A DNA stretch of 64,000 bases from an uncultured Microcaldota archaeon (GTDB lineage Archaea > Micrarchaeota > Micrarchaeia > Burarchaeales > Fermentimicrarchaeaceae), in contig CAISET010000002.1 of assembly GCA_903884505.1 (NCBI GenBank), positions 186,001 through 250,000 on the forward strand. The letters run 5' to 3'. Positions 42,587 through 50,381 of the stretch are shown piece after piece (the stretch's first letter is position 1; each line of letters opens with the position of its first letter). Position numbers and translations under genes: made by a program. The notes beneath the pieces were generated by a model. It ran no database searches, was not told the origin of the DNA, and worked only from the letters and a program-made list of their open reading frames with translations.

Positions 42587-43087
42587 ATGGCAGAATTTGC
42601 CGCAAGGCTCGCGTCCGCCAAGGGGCTTCCGGAGATTTTCGAGCTCGTGAAGGACGGGGCAAGGGTCGCGGCCGGAAAGCACCGCGCAGGCCTGATGCTC
42701 GGGCTCGCGGAAATGGGCGTGGGAAACGGCTACTGGATAGGCGCGTTCTACACCGTGGGCACGAACATGATTGTGATGAACGAGACGCCCTGGAGGGTAG
42801 TCCAGAAGACCAGGCCGAAGCTCGCGAACGCCTATGCCTTCATGGTGCTGCTGCACGAATACCTCCATAGCCTGGGCAACCTGGATGAGGCGAACGACCG
42901 CGCAGAGACGGTCGAGGTCTGCGAGGCGCTGTTCGGCCATGAGTCAGTGGTAACCGAGATGGCCTACGATGTCACCAAGTTCTTCCCGGAGCTGCACTTC
43001 GCGAGCATCTACATGTCGCCCAAGCCGAACATGGAGATTAAGCTGGTGAAAGGATTCGATGAGGGTAGCGTGGATTACATCGCTTAG
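42587..43087 (+). CDS. Small HExxH putative metalloprotease-like protein
   Basis: From ATG 42587 the product has 166 residues. It carries FMVLLHEYLHSLGNLDEAND, a zincin HExxH motif followed by a Gly turn and an acidic stretch that could supply the third ligand, and NMIVMNETPWRVV, a beta-strand that would border the active site. There is no signal peptide, so it is cytoplasmic. Archaeal minimal zincins of this size occur, but substrates are unknown. The track start at 42506 lies upstream of the TATA element and overlaps dinB, so I rejected it. Co-regulation with dinB through the shared TATA is inference. Confidence 0.75.
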   Translation: MAEFAARLASAKGLPEIFELVKDGARVAAGKHRAGLMLGLAEMGVGNGYWIGAFYTVGTNMIVMNETPWRVVQKTRPKLANAYAFMVLLHEYLHSLGNLDEANDRAETVEVCEALFGHESVVTEMAYDVTKFFPELHFASIYMSPKPNMEIKLVKGFDEGSVDYIA

Positions 43088-43122
43088 TTAAGCTAATATG
43101 CAGGGAATGAGGAAGAACAAGC

Positions 43123-43461
43123 ATGGTCACGAAACAAAGGAAGCACATTCCTGCAGACGAGCCGAGGTCCAGTCCTATCCAACATCCAGTAGTGCCAGGC
43201 AGCATCCTAAGAAATATCGGCATTTCAAATACTCGTATACTGTCCAAAGAACGCGAACTGGACAGAAATTCCGGCATACCGAAAGGGGGCCTCGGTATCC
43301 GTGACCTGCAAAATCCTCCAGAAAAAAAGAGGGCAAGCGTATCCAGGGAATTCGGCAAGGATGTATTAACGAACGTGGGCAGCCCGATTACGGGCGAGGA
43401 CCTGCGGCGTGCCGAGCAAGAGGCCCACAAAGATAAAAAGGGAAAAGAAAAACGGGGATAA
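43123..43461 (+). CDS. Small basic hydrophilic protein, hypothetical
   Basis: The 112-residue reading frame starts at ATG 43123 with a GAGGAAG ribosome site 8 bases before it. The protein is very polar (HIPADEPRSSPIQHP; SNTRILSKERELDRNSG; GEDLRRAEQEAHKDKKGKEK) and probably disordered. It follows the HExxH gene by 35 bases and ends two bases from the convergent response-regulator stop. An overlapping ORF from 43098 is less likely because it lacks a ribosome site. Coding status is moderately supported only. Confidence 0.45.
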   Translation: MVTKQRKHIPADEPRSSPIQHPVVPGSILRNIGISNTRILSKERELDRNSGIPKGGLGIRDLQNPPEKKRASVSREFGKDVLTNVGSPITGEDLRRAEQEAHKDKKGKEKRG

Positions 43462-43463
43462 CC

Positions 43464-44666
43464 TCATTTCTTCGGCTTGGAGATGTTGATGCTCACATTA
43501 TCCGGCGTCGCCCTCACAGTCAAATCAATGTTCGAGCTGCCGAGCATGTCCTGCAACTCGGAAAGAGTGTAGGAGCCGATGTCCGGCTTGGGCTTCTTCT
43601 CCTGGATTTCCTCCCTCTTCCCCATCAGCTTGTCAGCAGGGATTGAGCTCGCAAGGAGCTTCAGCCTCTTCGGGTCCGCGAGCTTCCCTTCCCCGAAAAT
43701 GTCCTCGAGCTCGAGCGGCCCTGCCTGGGCAGCGCGCTGTGCCTTGGTCTGGTAGATGAACGGCAAAACCCTCTCGAATTCGGCGATGGCCTCGGTGACT
43801 ATCATGTCCGTCTCGTTCTTCCCGCCGCCGACAACGAACTCGCCCTCCCCGATGTAGCCGACGAACCCCTTCCTCGAGTCCCATTCGCCCACCTTGTCCT
43901 GCAGAATCTGGGAGACGAGACGGATTGCGCCGGCTGCGGACTCCTTCCCGTAGGATGACGTGAAGTCGCCGAGGTGCAGCAGGTGGAGGTTGCTTATCTC
44001 AAAGTCGCCGTCAGCAATCACGTGCTCGACCTCGCGCGACAGGCGCGCGGCATCGGGCAGGTCTGTGAGCGGGTCGAACTTCCTCCCGCGCTTCCTCAAG
44101 AATATGTTCGTGAGCGAGCGGAGGACCTTCGGCTCGAACGGCTTCTTCACGTAATAATCCGCGCCGTATTTCAGCCCCTGGAACCGGTTGCGCCTCTCAT
44201 CGGCAGCGGAAACGATTATGACCACGGCATTCCTGAGCTCCGGGTCCGCCTTGACTGCCTGGCATATCTCGAGGCCGTTTATCCCCGGCATCATCAGGTC
44301 GAGAAGAATCAGGTCGGGCCTGAACTCCCGCACAAGCCTCATCCCTTCAGTGCCATCGAAAGCCTGCCTCACATCATAGCCTGAGCCGAGGCTCGCCTTC
44401 ATCAGCCTGTTGATGTTCGCGTCATCCTCGACTATGAGAACCTTCCTGACCGCATCCTTGTCGAGCGGATAGAGCGTGGCCATGTTGCCAACGCGCTTCT
44501 CGCCTATGATCCCTGTCTCGAGCATCGCGCGCAGGCCTGCCTCGAACTCGTCCTTGTCCTCAGCCCCTAGCTTCGCTGCAAGCTCTTTCCTTGTAATCCC
44601 ATCAGCATTCTCCTCAATGAGCTGGAGCAGCCTCGCACCAGTGCTCAGTGCGTCGTGTTCGTCCAT
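43464..44666 (-). CDS. Response regulator with winged-helix N terminus and degenerate GGDEF-like domain
   Basis: The 400-residue protein begins with a winged HTH (ARLLQLIEENADGITRKELAAKLG, residues ~5-70). A full receiver follows: VLIVEDDANINRLM, the phospho-acceptor Asp in LILLDLMMPGINGLEI, VSAADE and KKPFEP (about residues 76-195). The third domain starts DPLTDLPDAARLSREVEHVI and contains FVGYIGEGEFVVGG. This is the GGDEF fold pattern with GEGEF in place of GGDEF, so it is probably not a cyclase. A Pro/Lys linker and a short C-terminal module (YTLSELQDMLGSSNIDLTVR) close the chain. It is divergent from the histidine kinase at 44745, the likely partner. A GGAGGCG ribosome site precedes ATG 44666. 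Confidence 0.85.
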   Translation of the reverse strand: MDEHDALSTGARLLQLIEENADGITRKELAAKLGAEDKDEFEAGLRAMLETGIIGEKRVGNMATLYPLDKDAVRKVLIVEDDANINRLMKASLGSGYDVRQAFDGTEGMRLVREFRPDLILLDLMMPGINGLEICQAVKADPELRNAVVIIVSAADERRNRFQGLKYGADYYVKKPFEPKVLRSLTNIFLRKRGRKFDPLTDLPDAARLSREVEHVIADGDFEISNLHLLHLGDFTSSYGKESAAGAIRLVSQILQDKVGEWDSRKGFVGYIGEGEFVVGGGKNETDMIVTEAIAEFERVLPFIYQTKAQRAAQAGPLELEDIFGEGKLADPKRLKLLASSIPADKLMGKREEIQEKKPKPDIGSYTLSELQDMLGSSNIDLTVRATPDNVSINISKPKK

Positions 44667-44744
44667 TCTGGTCGCCTCCGTTCGAAATCCAAACTTATAT
44701 TAATGGGGCGATATAATAGCCTTTCGGCGAGCCAGTTGAGTCCA

Positions 44745-47354
44745 ATGAAGGCAGAAGCGAGGAGCGCGAGCAGTTTCCCGCCCTCGGAGCCTGCGAAGCC
44801 TGCATCAGGCGAGCGGAGCGCAAAAGGGCAACCCTTTCCTGCGGAGCTTGCGGAGGCAATTTCCAACGAGCGGAGCGCCGAGGGCCTGCTCGCAAAGCTC
44901 GCAACATTCAAGGAGCAGCTCGGCTGCGGCACGGTATCATTGGCGCTGTTCAATGGCTCGGCCGCGCGCCTATTCTCGCCTGGCGAAGGCGGTAAGGTCC
45001 TGGAATCGGAGGGCGCGCTCTCGGGAAGCTCGCTTTCGGCTGTCGCGGCCTCGGGCGAGGCCTATGTTGAGAACAGAATCGGAAAATACTCGGACTTCTT
45101 CGACGAGCGGCAGCTAGCCGAGCAGGGCTACAGGCACTACATGTGCGTCCCAATCAGGTTCAACGGAAAGGTTGCCGGCGCCATCTCTTTCGCAAGCAGG
45201 GAGGAGTCGTTCGGGCAGCAGAGGCTGCAGCAGGCAAGGCTCATCTCAACCCTTGCCGCGCTCGCCCTCAATTCCGCATCGGCAACCGAGAAGGCCGCGA
45301 GCAGCGAGGCGGTCTCGCGCGCTCTTTTCGAGAACGCCGCAGAGGTAATCCTGCTCGCGGATGCGGATAGCGGGAGGCTCATTGCAGCGAACAGCGGCGC
45401 GGAGATAGCGACAGGCTACGGGCAGGATGAGCTTCTGCGGCTTTCCCTTTCGAACCTTTTCGGGGAGAAGGAGGCGGGGCAGATTTCATCGGGCGGCGGC
45501 GAGGCGGCTTTCAGGCTGAAGAGGAAGAACGGGGAGGAGCGCCTGCTGCAGGCGAAGCACGCCGCAGTCGAGGACAATGGGCGATGGCTCCTCGTTGTCA
45601 CTGGCGCGGACGTGACCGAGAAGGTCGCCTCAGAAAGCAACTACCGCGACGTTGTCGAGAGCATATCCGACATAGTCTTCTCGCTGAATGGCTACGGCGA
45701 AATAGCGGCAATCAACGACGAGGTCGAGAATGTCCTGGGAAGAAGGAGGGACTCGCTTACAGGCGCGCCTTTCGGAAGCATTGTCTATGACCAGGACTAC
45801 AAGAGGCTCAGCTCCGTGCTGCAGGACATACGCGCAGGAAGCCGCACAATCAGGGGCCTGGAGCTGAGGCTGCTCACGAGCACGGGCGAGCCGCGCTGGT
45901 TCGAGATGAACGGCAGGGGCTACTACGACGCAGCGGGCGAGCTGCTGAAGATAACCGGCGTGCTGAGGGACGTCGATGAGCGCAAGGAATCCTTCGAGTC
46001 CGACCAGCTCTCGGCCAACCTTTTCGCCAACTCATCGGATGCGTTTATTGCCATCGACACTATGGGCCTGGTCAAGGTCTGGAACCGCTCGGCGGAGTCC
46101 ATGCTCGGTTTCAAGCGCGACGAGGTTCGCGGCAGGGACGTGCGCATAATTTACCCGGATGACCGGCGCGGCGAGCTCGACGCGCTTGTCAAGAAGCTCA
46201 ACGATTCGGGCAGCGTGCTCGACTTTCCCACCGCGCGCATGAGGAAGGACGGGCAGCAGGTCTTCGTCCGCATCTCGGCATTCGCAATCAAGGACGAGGA
46301 GGGGCGCGTCATCGGCTATGCGGAGATGCTGAAGGACATGACCGAGCAGCACAACGCGGAGGAGGCCGAGCGCGCAAGGAAGAAGCTCGAGGAGAGGAAC
46401 CGCTACCTGCAGGAGCTGAACGAGATGAAGTCAGTCTTCGTCTCGAACGTCTCCCATGAATTGCGCACGCCGCTCACGAACATACACGGCTATTCCTCGC
46501 TCCTGCTCGACGGCACCGCTGGCAGGCTCGCGGACGAGCAGAAGGAGTTCGTGGAGATAATACATTCCGAGACAGACAGGCTCACCAGGCTGATAAACGA
46601 CCTTCTCGACCTCTCGCGCATGGAGCGCGGCAAGTTCAGGCTCAGCCCCAGGCTCTTCGATTTGCGCGACCTCGCGGAGAAATGCTCGTGCCAGGCAATG
46701 GCGGACGCGAAAGGCCTTCCGGTCCAGTGGAACTTCGAGCCGGGCCTTCCGCAGATTTACGGTGACCCGGCGCGCATCTCGCAGGTGCTGATAAACCTCA
46801 TTTCGAATGCGGTGAAATTCACGGACAGGGGAGGCATAACCGTGACCGTCGCCAGGAAGGGAAGGAATTTCGTGCAGGTCGATGTGGCGGACACGGGGCA
46901 CGGGATTTCCGAAGAGGACCAGCGCAGCCTGTTCAAGCGCTTCTACCAGGTCCCCAGGCCCGACGGGCAGAAGCGCGAGGGCACGGGGCTCGGCCTCGCA
47001 ATCACAAAAGAAATAGTGAAGCTTCACGGCGGGAAGATATGGGTGGAGTCGAAATTGGGCGAAGGCTCCAGGTTCTCGTTCACAATCCGCACGGTCCCGA
47101 AGAGGCAGCGCGGGGCCGCGGAGGAGCAGGCGCAGCCTGCCGCACAGCCTGATGGCGCACAGGACGGCGCGCAGCCAACAGGGGCCCGGCAGCAGCCGGT
47201 CGCGCAAGGCGAATCCTCGCCAGCCGGAACTCAGCAGCAGCCGGGCGCGCAAGGCGAATCCTCGCCAGCAGGGGCCATGCAGCAGGTTCCTTCCGAAGAG
47301 CAGCCGGGCGAGGATAATACGCCGGACAGCCAAACTCCGGATGTGGTCCGATGA
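44745..47354 (+). CDS. Sensor histidine kinase with GAF and multiple PAS domains
   Basis: From ATG 44745 the protein has ~869 residues; the TTG at 44736 and ATG at 44703 are alternatives. Order: GAF (LATFKEQLGCGTVSLALFNG to YRHYMCVPIRFNGKVAG), PAS 1 (ALFENAAEVILLADADSGRL), PAS 2 (VVESISDIVFSLNGYGEI) with PAC, PAS 3 (FANSSDAFIAIDTMGLVKVW), a helical linker, HisKA with the phospho-His in VSNVSHELRTPLTNIHGYSS, and HATPase_c (LISNAVKFTDRGGI, DTGHGISEEDQ, GTGLGLAITKEIVKLHGGK). No transmembrane segment is seen, so it senses in the cytoplasm. A low-complexity tail with two AQGESSPAG repeats follows. Its stop overlaps the protease gene start (ATGA). Confidence 0.93.
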   Translation: MKAEARSASSFPPSEPAKPASGERSAKGQPFPAELAEAISNERSAEGLLAKLATFKEQLGCGTVSLALFNGSAARLFSPGEGGKVLESEGALSGSSLSAVAASGEAYVENRIGKYSDFFDERQLAEQGYRHYMCVPIRFNGKVAGAISFASREESFGQQRLQQARLISTLAALALNSASATEKAASSEAVSRALFENAAEVILLADADSGRLIAANSGAEIATGYGQDELLRLSLSNLFGEKEAGQISSGGGEAAFRLKRKNGEERLLQAKHAAVEDNGRWLLVVTGADVTEKVASESNYRDVVESISDIVFSLNGYGEIAAINDEVENVLGRRRDSLTGAPFGSIVYDQDYKRLSSVLQDIRAGSRTIRGLELRLLTSTGEPRWFEMNGRGYYDAAGELLKITGVLRDVDERKESFESDQLSANLFANSSDAFIAIDTMGLVKVWNRSAESMLGFKRDEVRGRDVRIIYPDDRRGELDALVKKLNDSGSVLDFPTARMRKDGQQVFVRISAFAIKDEEGRVIGYAEMLKDMTEQHNAEEAERARKKLEERNRYLQELNEMKSVFVSNVSHELRTPLTNIHGYSSLLLDGTAGRLADEQKEFVEIIHSETDRLTRLINDLLDLSRMERGKFRLSPRLFDLRDLAEKCSCQAMADAKGLPVQWNFEPGLPQIYGDPARISQVLINLISNAVKFTDRGGITVTVARKGRNFVQVDVADTGHGISEEDQRSLFKRFYQVPRPDGQKREGTGLGLAITKEIVKLHGGKIWVESKLGEGSRFSFTIRTVPKRQRGAAEEQAQPAAQPDGAQDGAQPTGARQQPVAQGESSPAGTQQQPGAQGESSPAGAMQQVPSEEQPGEDNTPDSQTPDVVR

Positions 47355-48547
47355 GGCGCGCAATCCTGCTCATCATCTTTTTGGCATTCGCGCAATTCGC
47401 ATCCGCGCAGGGCATCGAACAGATGCAGGAGGCAGTCGCGTTAGCGCAGGAGCTGAACCTCACAAACGAGTCGATAATGGTGGTGGGCTCGAACCTTGAT
47501 GCCCCGGAAACGGCGATGCTCGAGCTCGCAAAGTCGCGCATACCCCCAGCCCTCGCACCCGAATACCTAGATGATTCAAACGCAACCCTCGCGCTGCTCG
47601 AGAACGAAACGCACAGGAACATAATCCTCGTGGGCGGGCCGAGCCAGAACAGCGTAAGTGAGGTGTACTACCAACGGGGCTGGATTTCAAATGAGACCAA
47701 GCGGTCCTACATGGGCTTCGACCTCAAGGTCGGAAGGACCGCCAACGGGGCGCCGCTCCTGCTGGTCAGCGACGCGCGCGGGTTCCTGGACATAAAGAAG
47801 GAGGGGGTCAGCGCCTCGCCGCTGAGATTCGTTATAGATGAGAAGTATGTGCCTGCAGCAGCGACCGGGGTCACTCTCTCGCTGATGGCGCTCCTCTCCC
47901 TTGTGCGGACCGTACTGGAGCGCTTCTTCCTCGGGCTCGGGAGGCGCGAGAAGAAAATCAAGGAGCAGGCGGTGAAAATCTTCGGGATAAAGGTGCGCGA
48001 GGCTGCATCACTTCTCCTTGCCGCAGTAGTCCTCGCAGCCTCGATAACCTGGGTATTCACGGGCCCCACGGCCGCCTTCTTCCCGCTCCTGCTCGTAAAC
48101 ATACTGGTCGCGCTGATAACCGTCGTCGGCCACGAGCTCGTCCACCTGGTCTTCGGAAGGATGTTCGGGATAAAGATGGAGTACGTGTTCTGGCCGGCAG
48201 GCTCTCTCTTCACCCTGCTCTCGGGCTACCTGGGCAACCCGTTCGGCATGGCTGGCTTCCTCGTCGAGGAAGGGGATGCCGGGATGCGGAGGAAGATAGG
48301 GCTGATGAAGCTTGCCGGGCCCCTCGCGTCCAGCCTTTTCGCGCTCATCTTCGCCGCGATAAACGTGTTCGCGCCCTGGGAGATATTCCAGATGGTCTAT
48401 ACCATGGCATCCACGCTGGCGCTCGTGGAGCTCCTGCCGTTCGAGCCATTCGATGGGGTGTCCATAAGGAAGTGGAACGTGTTCACCTGGTTCTTCGTAT
48501 TCTGCGCAGTGGCGCTGCTGTACATCATAATCAACTTTATTTTCTGA
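47351..48547 (+). CDS. Site-2-protease-like (M50) membrane metalloprotease
   Basis: The 398-residue protein has a signal peptide (AILLIIFLAFAQFASA). An extracellular domain follows, with ILVGGPSQNSVSEVYYQRGW and SYMGFDLKVGRT resembling archaeal S-layer or cell-wall-binding repeats. One transmembrane helix (~residues 172-190), a basic cytoplasmic loop, then a polytopic region complete the chain. The region carries the zinc motif GHELVHLVFGRM and the distal LLPFEPFDGVSI, matching the M50 N/D-P-x-x-x-x-D-G form. S2P enzymes cut transmembrane helices of regulators. ATG 47351 overlaps the histidine-kinase TGA, so the two are translated together, linking a sensor kinase to intramembrane proteolysis. 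Confidence 0.85.
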   Translation: MRRAILLIIFLAFAQFASAQGIEQMQEAVALAQELNLTNESIMVVGSNLDAPETAMLELAKSRIPPALAPEYLDDSNATLALLENETHRNIILVGGPSQNSVSEVYYQRGWISNETKRSYMGFDLKVGRTANGAPLLLVSDARGFLDIKKEGVSASPLRFVIDEKYVPAAATGVTLSLMALLSLVRTVLERFFLGLGRREKKIKEQAVKIFGIKVREAASLLLAAVVLAASITWVFTGPTAAFFPLLLVNILVALITVVGHELVHLVFGRMFGIKMEYVFWPAGSLFTLLSGYLGNPFGMAGFLVEEGDAGMRRKIGLMKLAGPLASSLFALIFAAINVFAPWEIFQMVYTMASTLALVELLPFEPFDGVSIRKWNVFTWFFVFCAVALLYIIINFIF

Positions 48548-48550
48548 AAA

Positions 48551-49228
48551 TCAGAGCGGCTTCCACTCCAAATCCGCTTCCGCGCCGGGCAGCTTCTTTA
48601 TCCTCACGAACTCCCCGTCCTCGGTCTTCAGCTCTACCACGCAGTCGGCGAGGGGCTCTATCGAGGTTATGTTCGCCTTCGCGGTCGCATCGGGGTCTAT
48701 CGTGAAAAGCAGGTATGCGCCTTTCTTCCTCGTCTTCTCGGAGTTGAACCTGACGAACTCCATTATGTTCTCCAGCTTCTCGTTCACGAGCAGGACCGAA
48801 AGTGCGGGGATATAGACCGCCCCCGCCCCCCAGCTCAGCGCATCGGAAACGAGGACGCCCATCTCCGTCAGGTTGCGCGCAGCCTCGACTACCTCCACGT
48901 TCTCGAGCAGCTCCTTCTTCAAATTCTTCTCGAACCAGGGCATGTGCTCGGAAGGGGTCGCGGAGATTATCGCGCCCTTTCCCCCCGCCTCAATGACGCC
49001 CTTCAAAAAGCCGCTGCAGACAATCCCCTTCCTGCTGTCGAGCGGCCCCTCGACGAGTATGAGCGAGCCCGGGGGCAGTTTCGGAAGCGCGAACCCCCTC
49101 CTCACGCGCGAGGTGTAGAGGAAATAGACTGCCCCGAGGATGGCGATAAGCACCACCACGGCAGCCAGAAGTATGAAGGCATACCTATCCTGCACCCACC
49201 CCTCGCTTCCCACCTGCAGTAGCATCAT
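48551..49228 (-). CDS. Membrane-anchored RecA/KaiC-like protein with degenerate P-loop
   Basis: The 225-residue protein has one N-terminal transmembrane helix (FILLAAVVVLIAILGAVYFLY, ~residues 18-38) and a cytoplasmic domain of the RecA/KaiC-like fold: LPPGSLILVEGPLDSRKGIVCSGFLKGV, where Walker A is GPLDSRKG instead of G-x4-GK-S/T. It continues with GAIISATPSEHMPWF and AVYIPALSVLLVNEK. This form recalls archaeal DUF835/HTR-like proteins, which are often regulatory rather than ATP-hydrolysing. It converges with the protease gene (3-base gap) and is divergent from the gene at 49283 with a shared TATA (49252-49258). Confidence 0.7.
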   Translation of the reverse strand: MMLLQVGSEGWVQDRYAFILLAAVVVLIAILGAVYFLYTSRVRRGFALPKLPPGSLILVEGPLDSRKGIVCSGFLKGVIEAGGKGAIISATPSEHMPWFEKNLKKELLENVEVVEAARNLTEMGVLVSDALSWGAGAVYIPALSVLLVNEKLENIMEFVRFNSEKTRKKGAYLLFTIDPDATAKANITSIEPLADCVVELKTEDGEFVRIKKLPGAEADLEWKPL

Positions 49229-49251
49229 CGCTACTTTTCAGCCTGGAAGGG

Positions 49252-49258
49252 TTATTAA
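49252..49258. promoter_or_regulatory. Shared TATA element for the divergent pair 49228-/49283+
   Basis: TTATTAA (TTAATAA on minus) is ~27 bases from ATG 49228 and ~28 bases from ATG 49283. Start codons are 55 bp apart, like the other shared-TATA pairs. Confidence 0.6.
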
Positions 49259-49282
49259 GCCTTCAAGAAAAAACGGTTTCCC

Positions 49283-50353
49283 ATGGCTTGCGCGAAGCTG
49301 GCATTCCTCCTGCTGCTCATTCCGATAGCTTCCGCCGGCTTCGCGGACATGATTCTCACATCTCCGCAGGACGGGCAGGCAGTCCGCCAGGGAGGCAACA
49401 TCACGCTCGCACTGGTAATCAGGAACGCGGGGCTTTCGGACGGGAACGCGGTCTATGTCACGGGCGTCACGCTCATCCCGAGCTCGTGCATAAACAACGG
49501 CACACCCGTCACCTGGCGCGGCGCGGTTATAGCCTGCCCCGAGGGCACGAGCGATGCGACCTGCGCATTCCGTTTCAGGAACGCGACAGTGAACGACACG
49601 TTCGCGTTCGAGAACATACCCACGATGGAGACCTGCGACAACGGCGGATACTCCTACTCGTTCTACGTAGAAGGAAACTCGGAGGTCGGGAGCGGCGCCT
49701 CCTTCTCGCGCACCCCGAAGAACGCCACAACGGCCTTCAGCGTCCGGTTCACCGGGCCTTTCTACTGCGGTGATGGGATATGCACGGCATGGAAGGGCGA
49801 GAACTGCTCGGGCTGCCCGCGCGACTGCGGAAGGTGCCCGGAATGCACCCCGGAGAAGATAGCGTGCGTGAACGATTCGGTGGCAACCTGCAACTCGGCC
49901 GGCTTCTGGGAGACCACGCAGTTCTGCGAGGCGGGATGCCAGCTCGACAGGAGGGGCGACCCGGCCTGCACAGCGCCCTGCCCAGAGAGCGACCGCGAGT
50001 GCGTGGGGCTCAACACCGCGTCTGTCTGCGTGAACAAGAGGTGGAAGAACGAGACCTGCATGTTCGGCTGCCTGCTCGGGGAGTGCAAGGGGAATTGTGA
50101 CACGGAGGGATGCAACAGCAGCTGTTCGGAAAATGTCCGTTACTACAACGGCACCTGCGACCACGTGACCGGAAGGTGCTCATACTCGAAGGAGAACTGC
50201 TCGCTCGGCTGCGCGGGCGCCGGGTGCGCAGGCCCCGGAGGGAACGTGGGCGGCGGAATAAGCACCGTAACTATTGTCGCAGCCATCGCGCTAATCGCAG
50301 CCGCCGCGCTCGCCATCTACTTCAAATTCGTAAAAAAGAAACCGGCCTACTAA
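49283..50353 (+). CDS. Secreted Cys-rich protein with C-terminal membrane anchor
   Basis: The 356-residue protein has a signal peptide (KLAFLLLLIPIASAGFA), a ~130-residue beta domain (ILTSPQDGQAVRQGGNITLALVIRNAGLSD), then several Cys-rich repeats (CGDGICTAWKGENCSGCPRDCGRC; ACVNDSVATCNSAGFWETTQFC; CSENVRYYNGTCDHVTGRCSYSKENC). A Gly-rich spacer leads to a C-terminal transmembrane helix (TVTIVAAIALIAAAALAIYF) and a short basic tail (KFVKKKPAY). Type I membrane topology with the Cys-rich part outside is expected. CGDG-C motifs recur in other archaeal surface proteins, including the lipoprotein at 33556. Function is unknown. Confidence 0.85.
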   Translation: MACAKLAFLLLLIPIASAGFADMILTSPQDGQAVRQGGNITLALVIRNAGLSDGNAVYVTGVTLIPSSCINNGTPVTWRGAVIACPEGTSDATCAFRFRNATVNDTFAFENIPTMETCDNGGYSYSFYVEGNSEVGSGASFSRTPKNATTAFSVRFTGPFYCGDGICTAWKGENCSGCPRDCGRCPECTPEKIACVNDSVATCNSAGFWETTQFCEAGCQLDRRGDPACTAPCPESDRECVGLNTASVCVNKRWKNETCMFGCLLGECKGNCDTEGCNSSCSENVRYYNGTCDHVTGRCSYSKENCSLGCAGAGCAGPGGNVGGGISTVTIVAAIALIAAAALAIYFKFVKKKPAY

Positions 50354-50381
50354 TTGCCTAGAACCGCCTAGGCACTCCGCC

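Noticed and set aside
43098-43304. 68-aa ORF overlapping the 43123 gene
   Set aside because: Different frame, no ribosome site, and the 43123 frame has the better start context.
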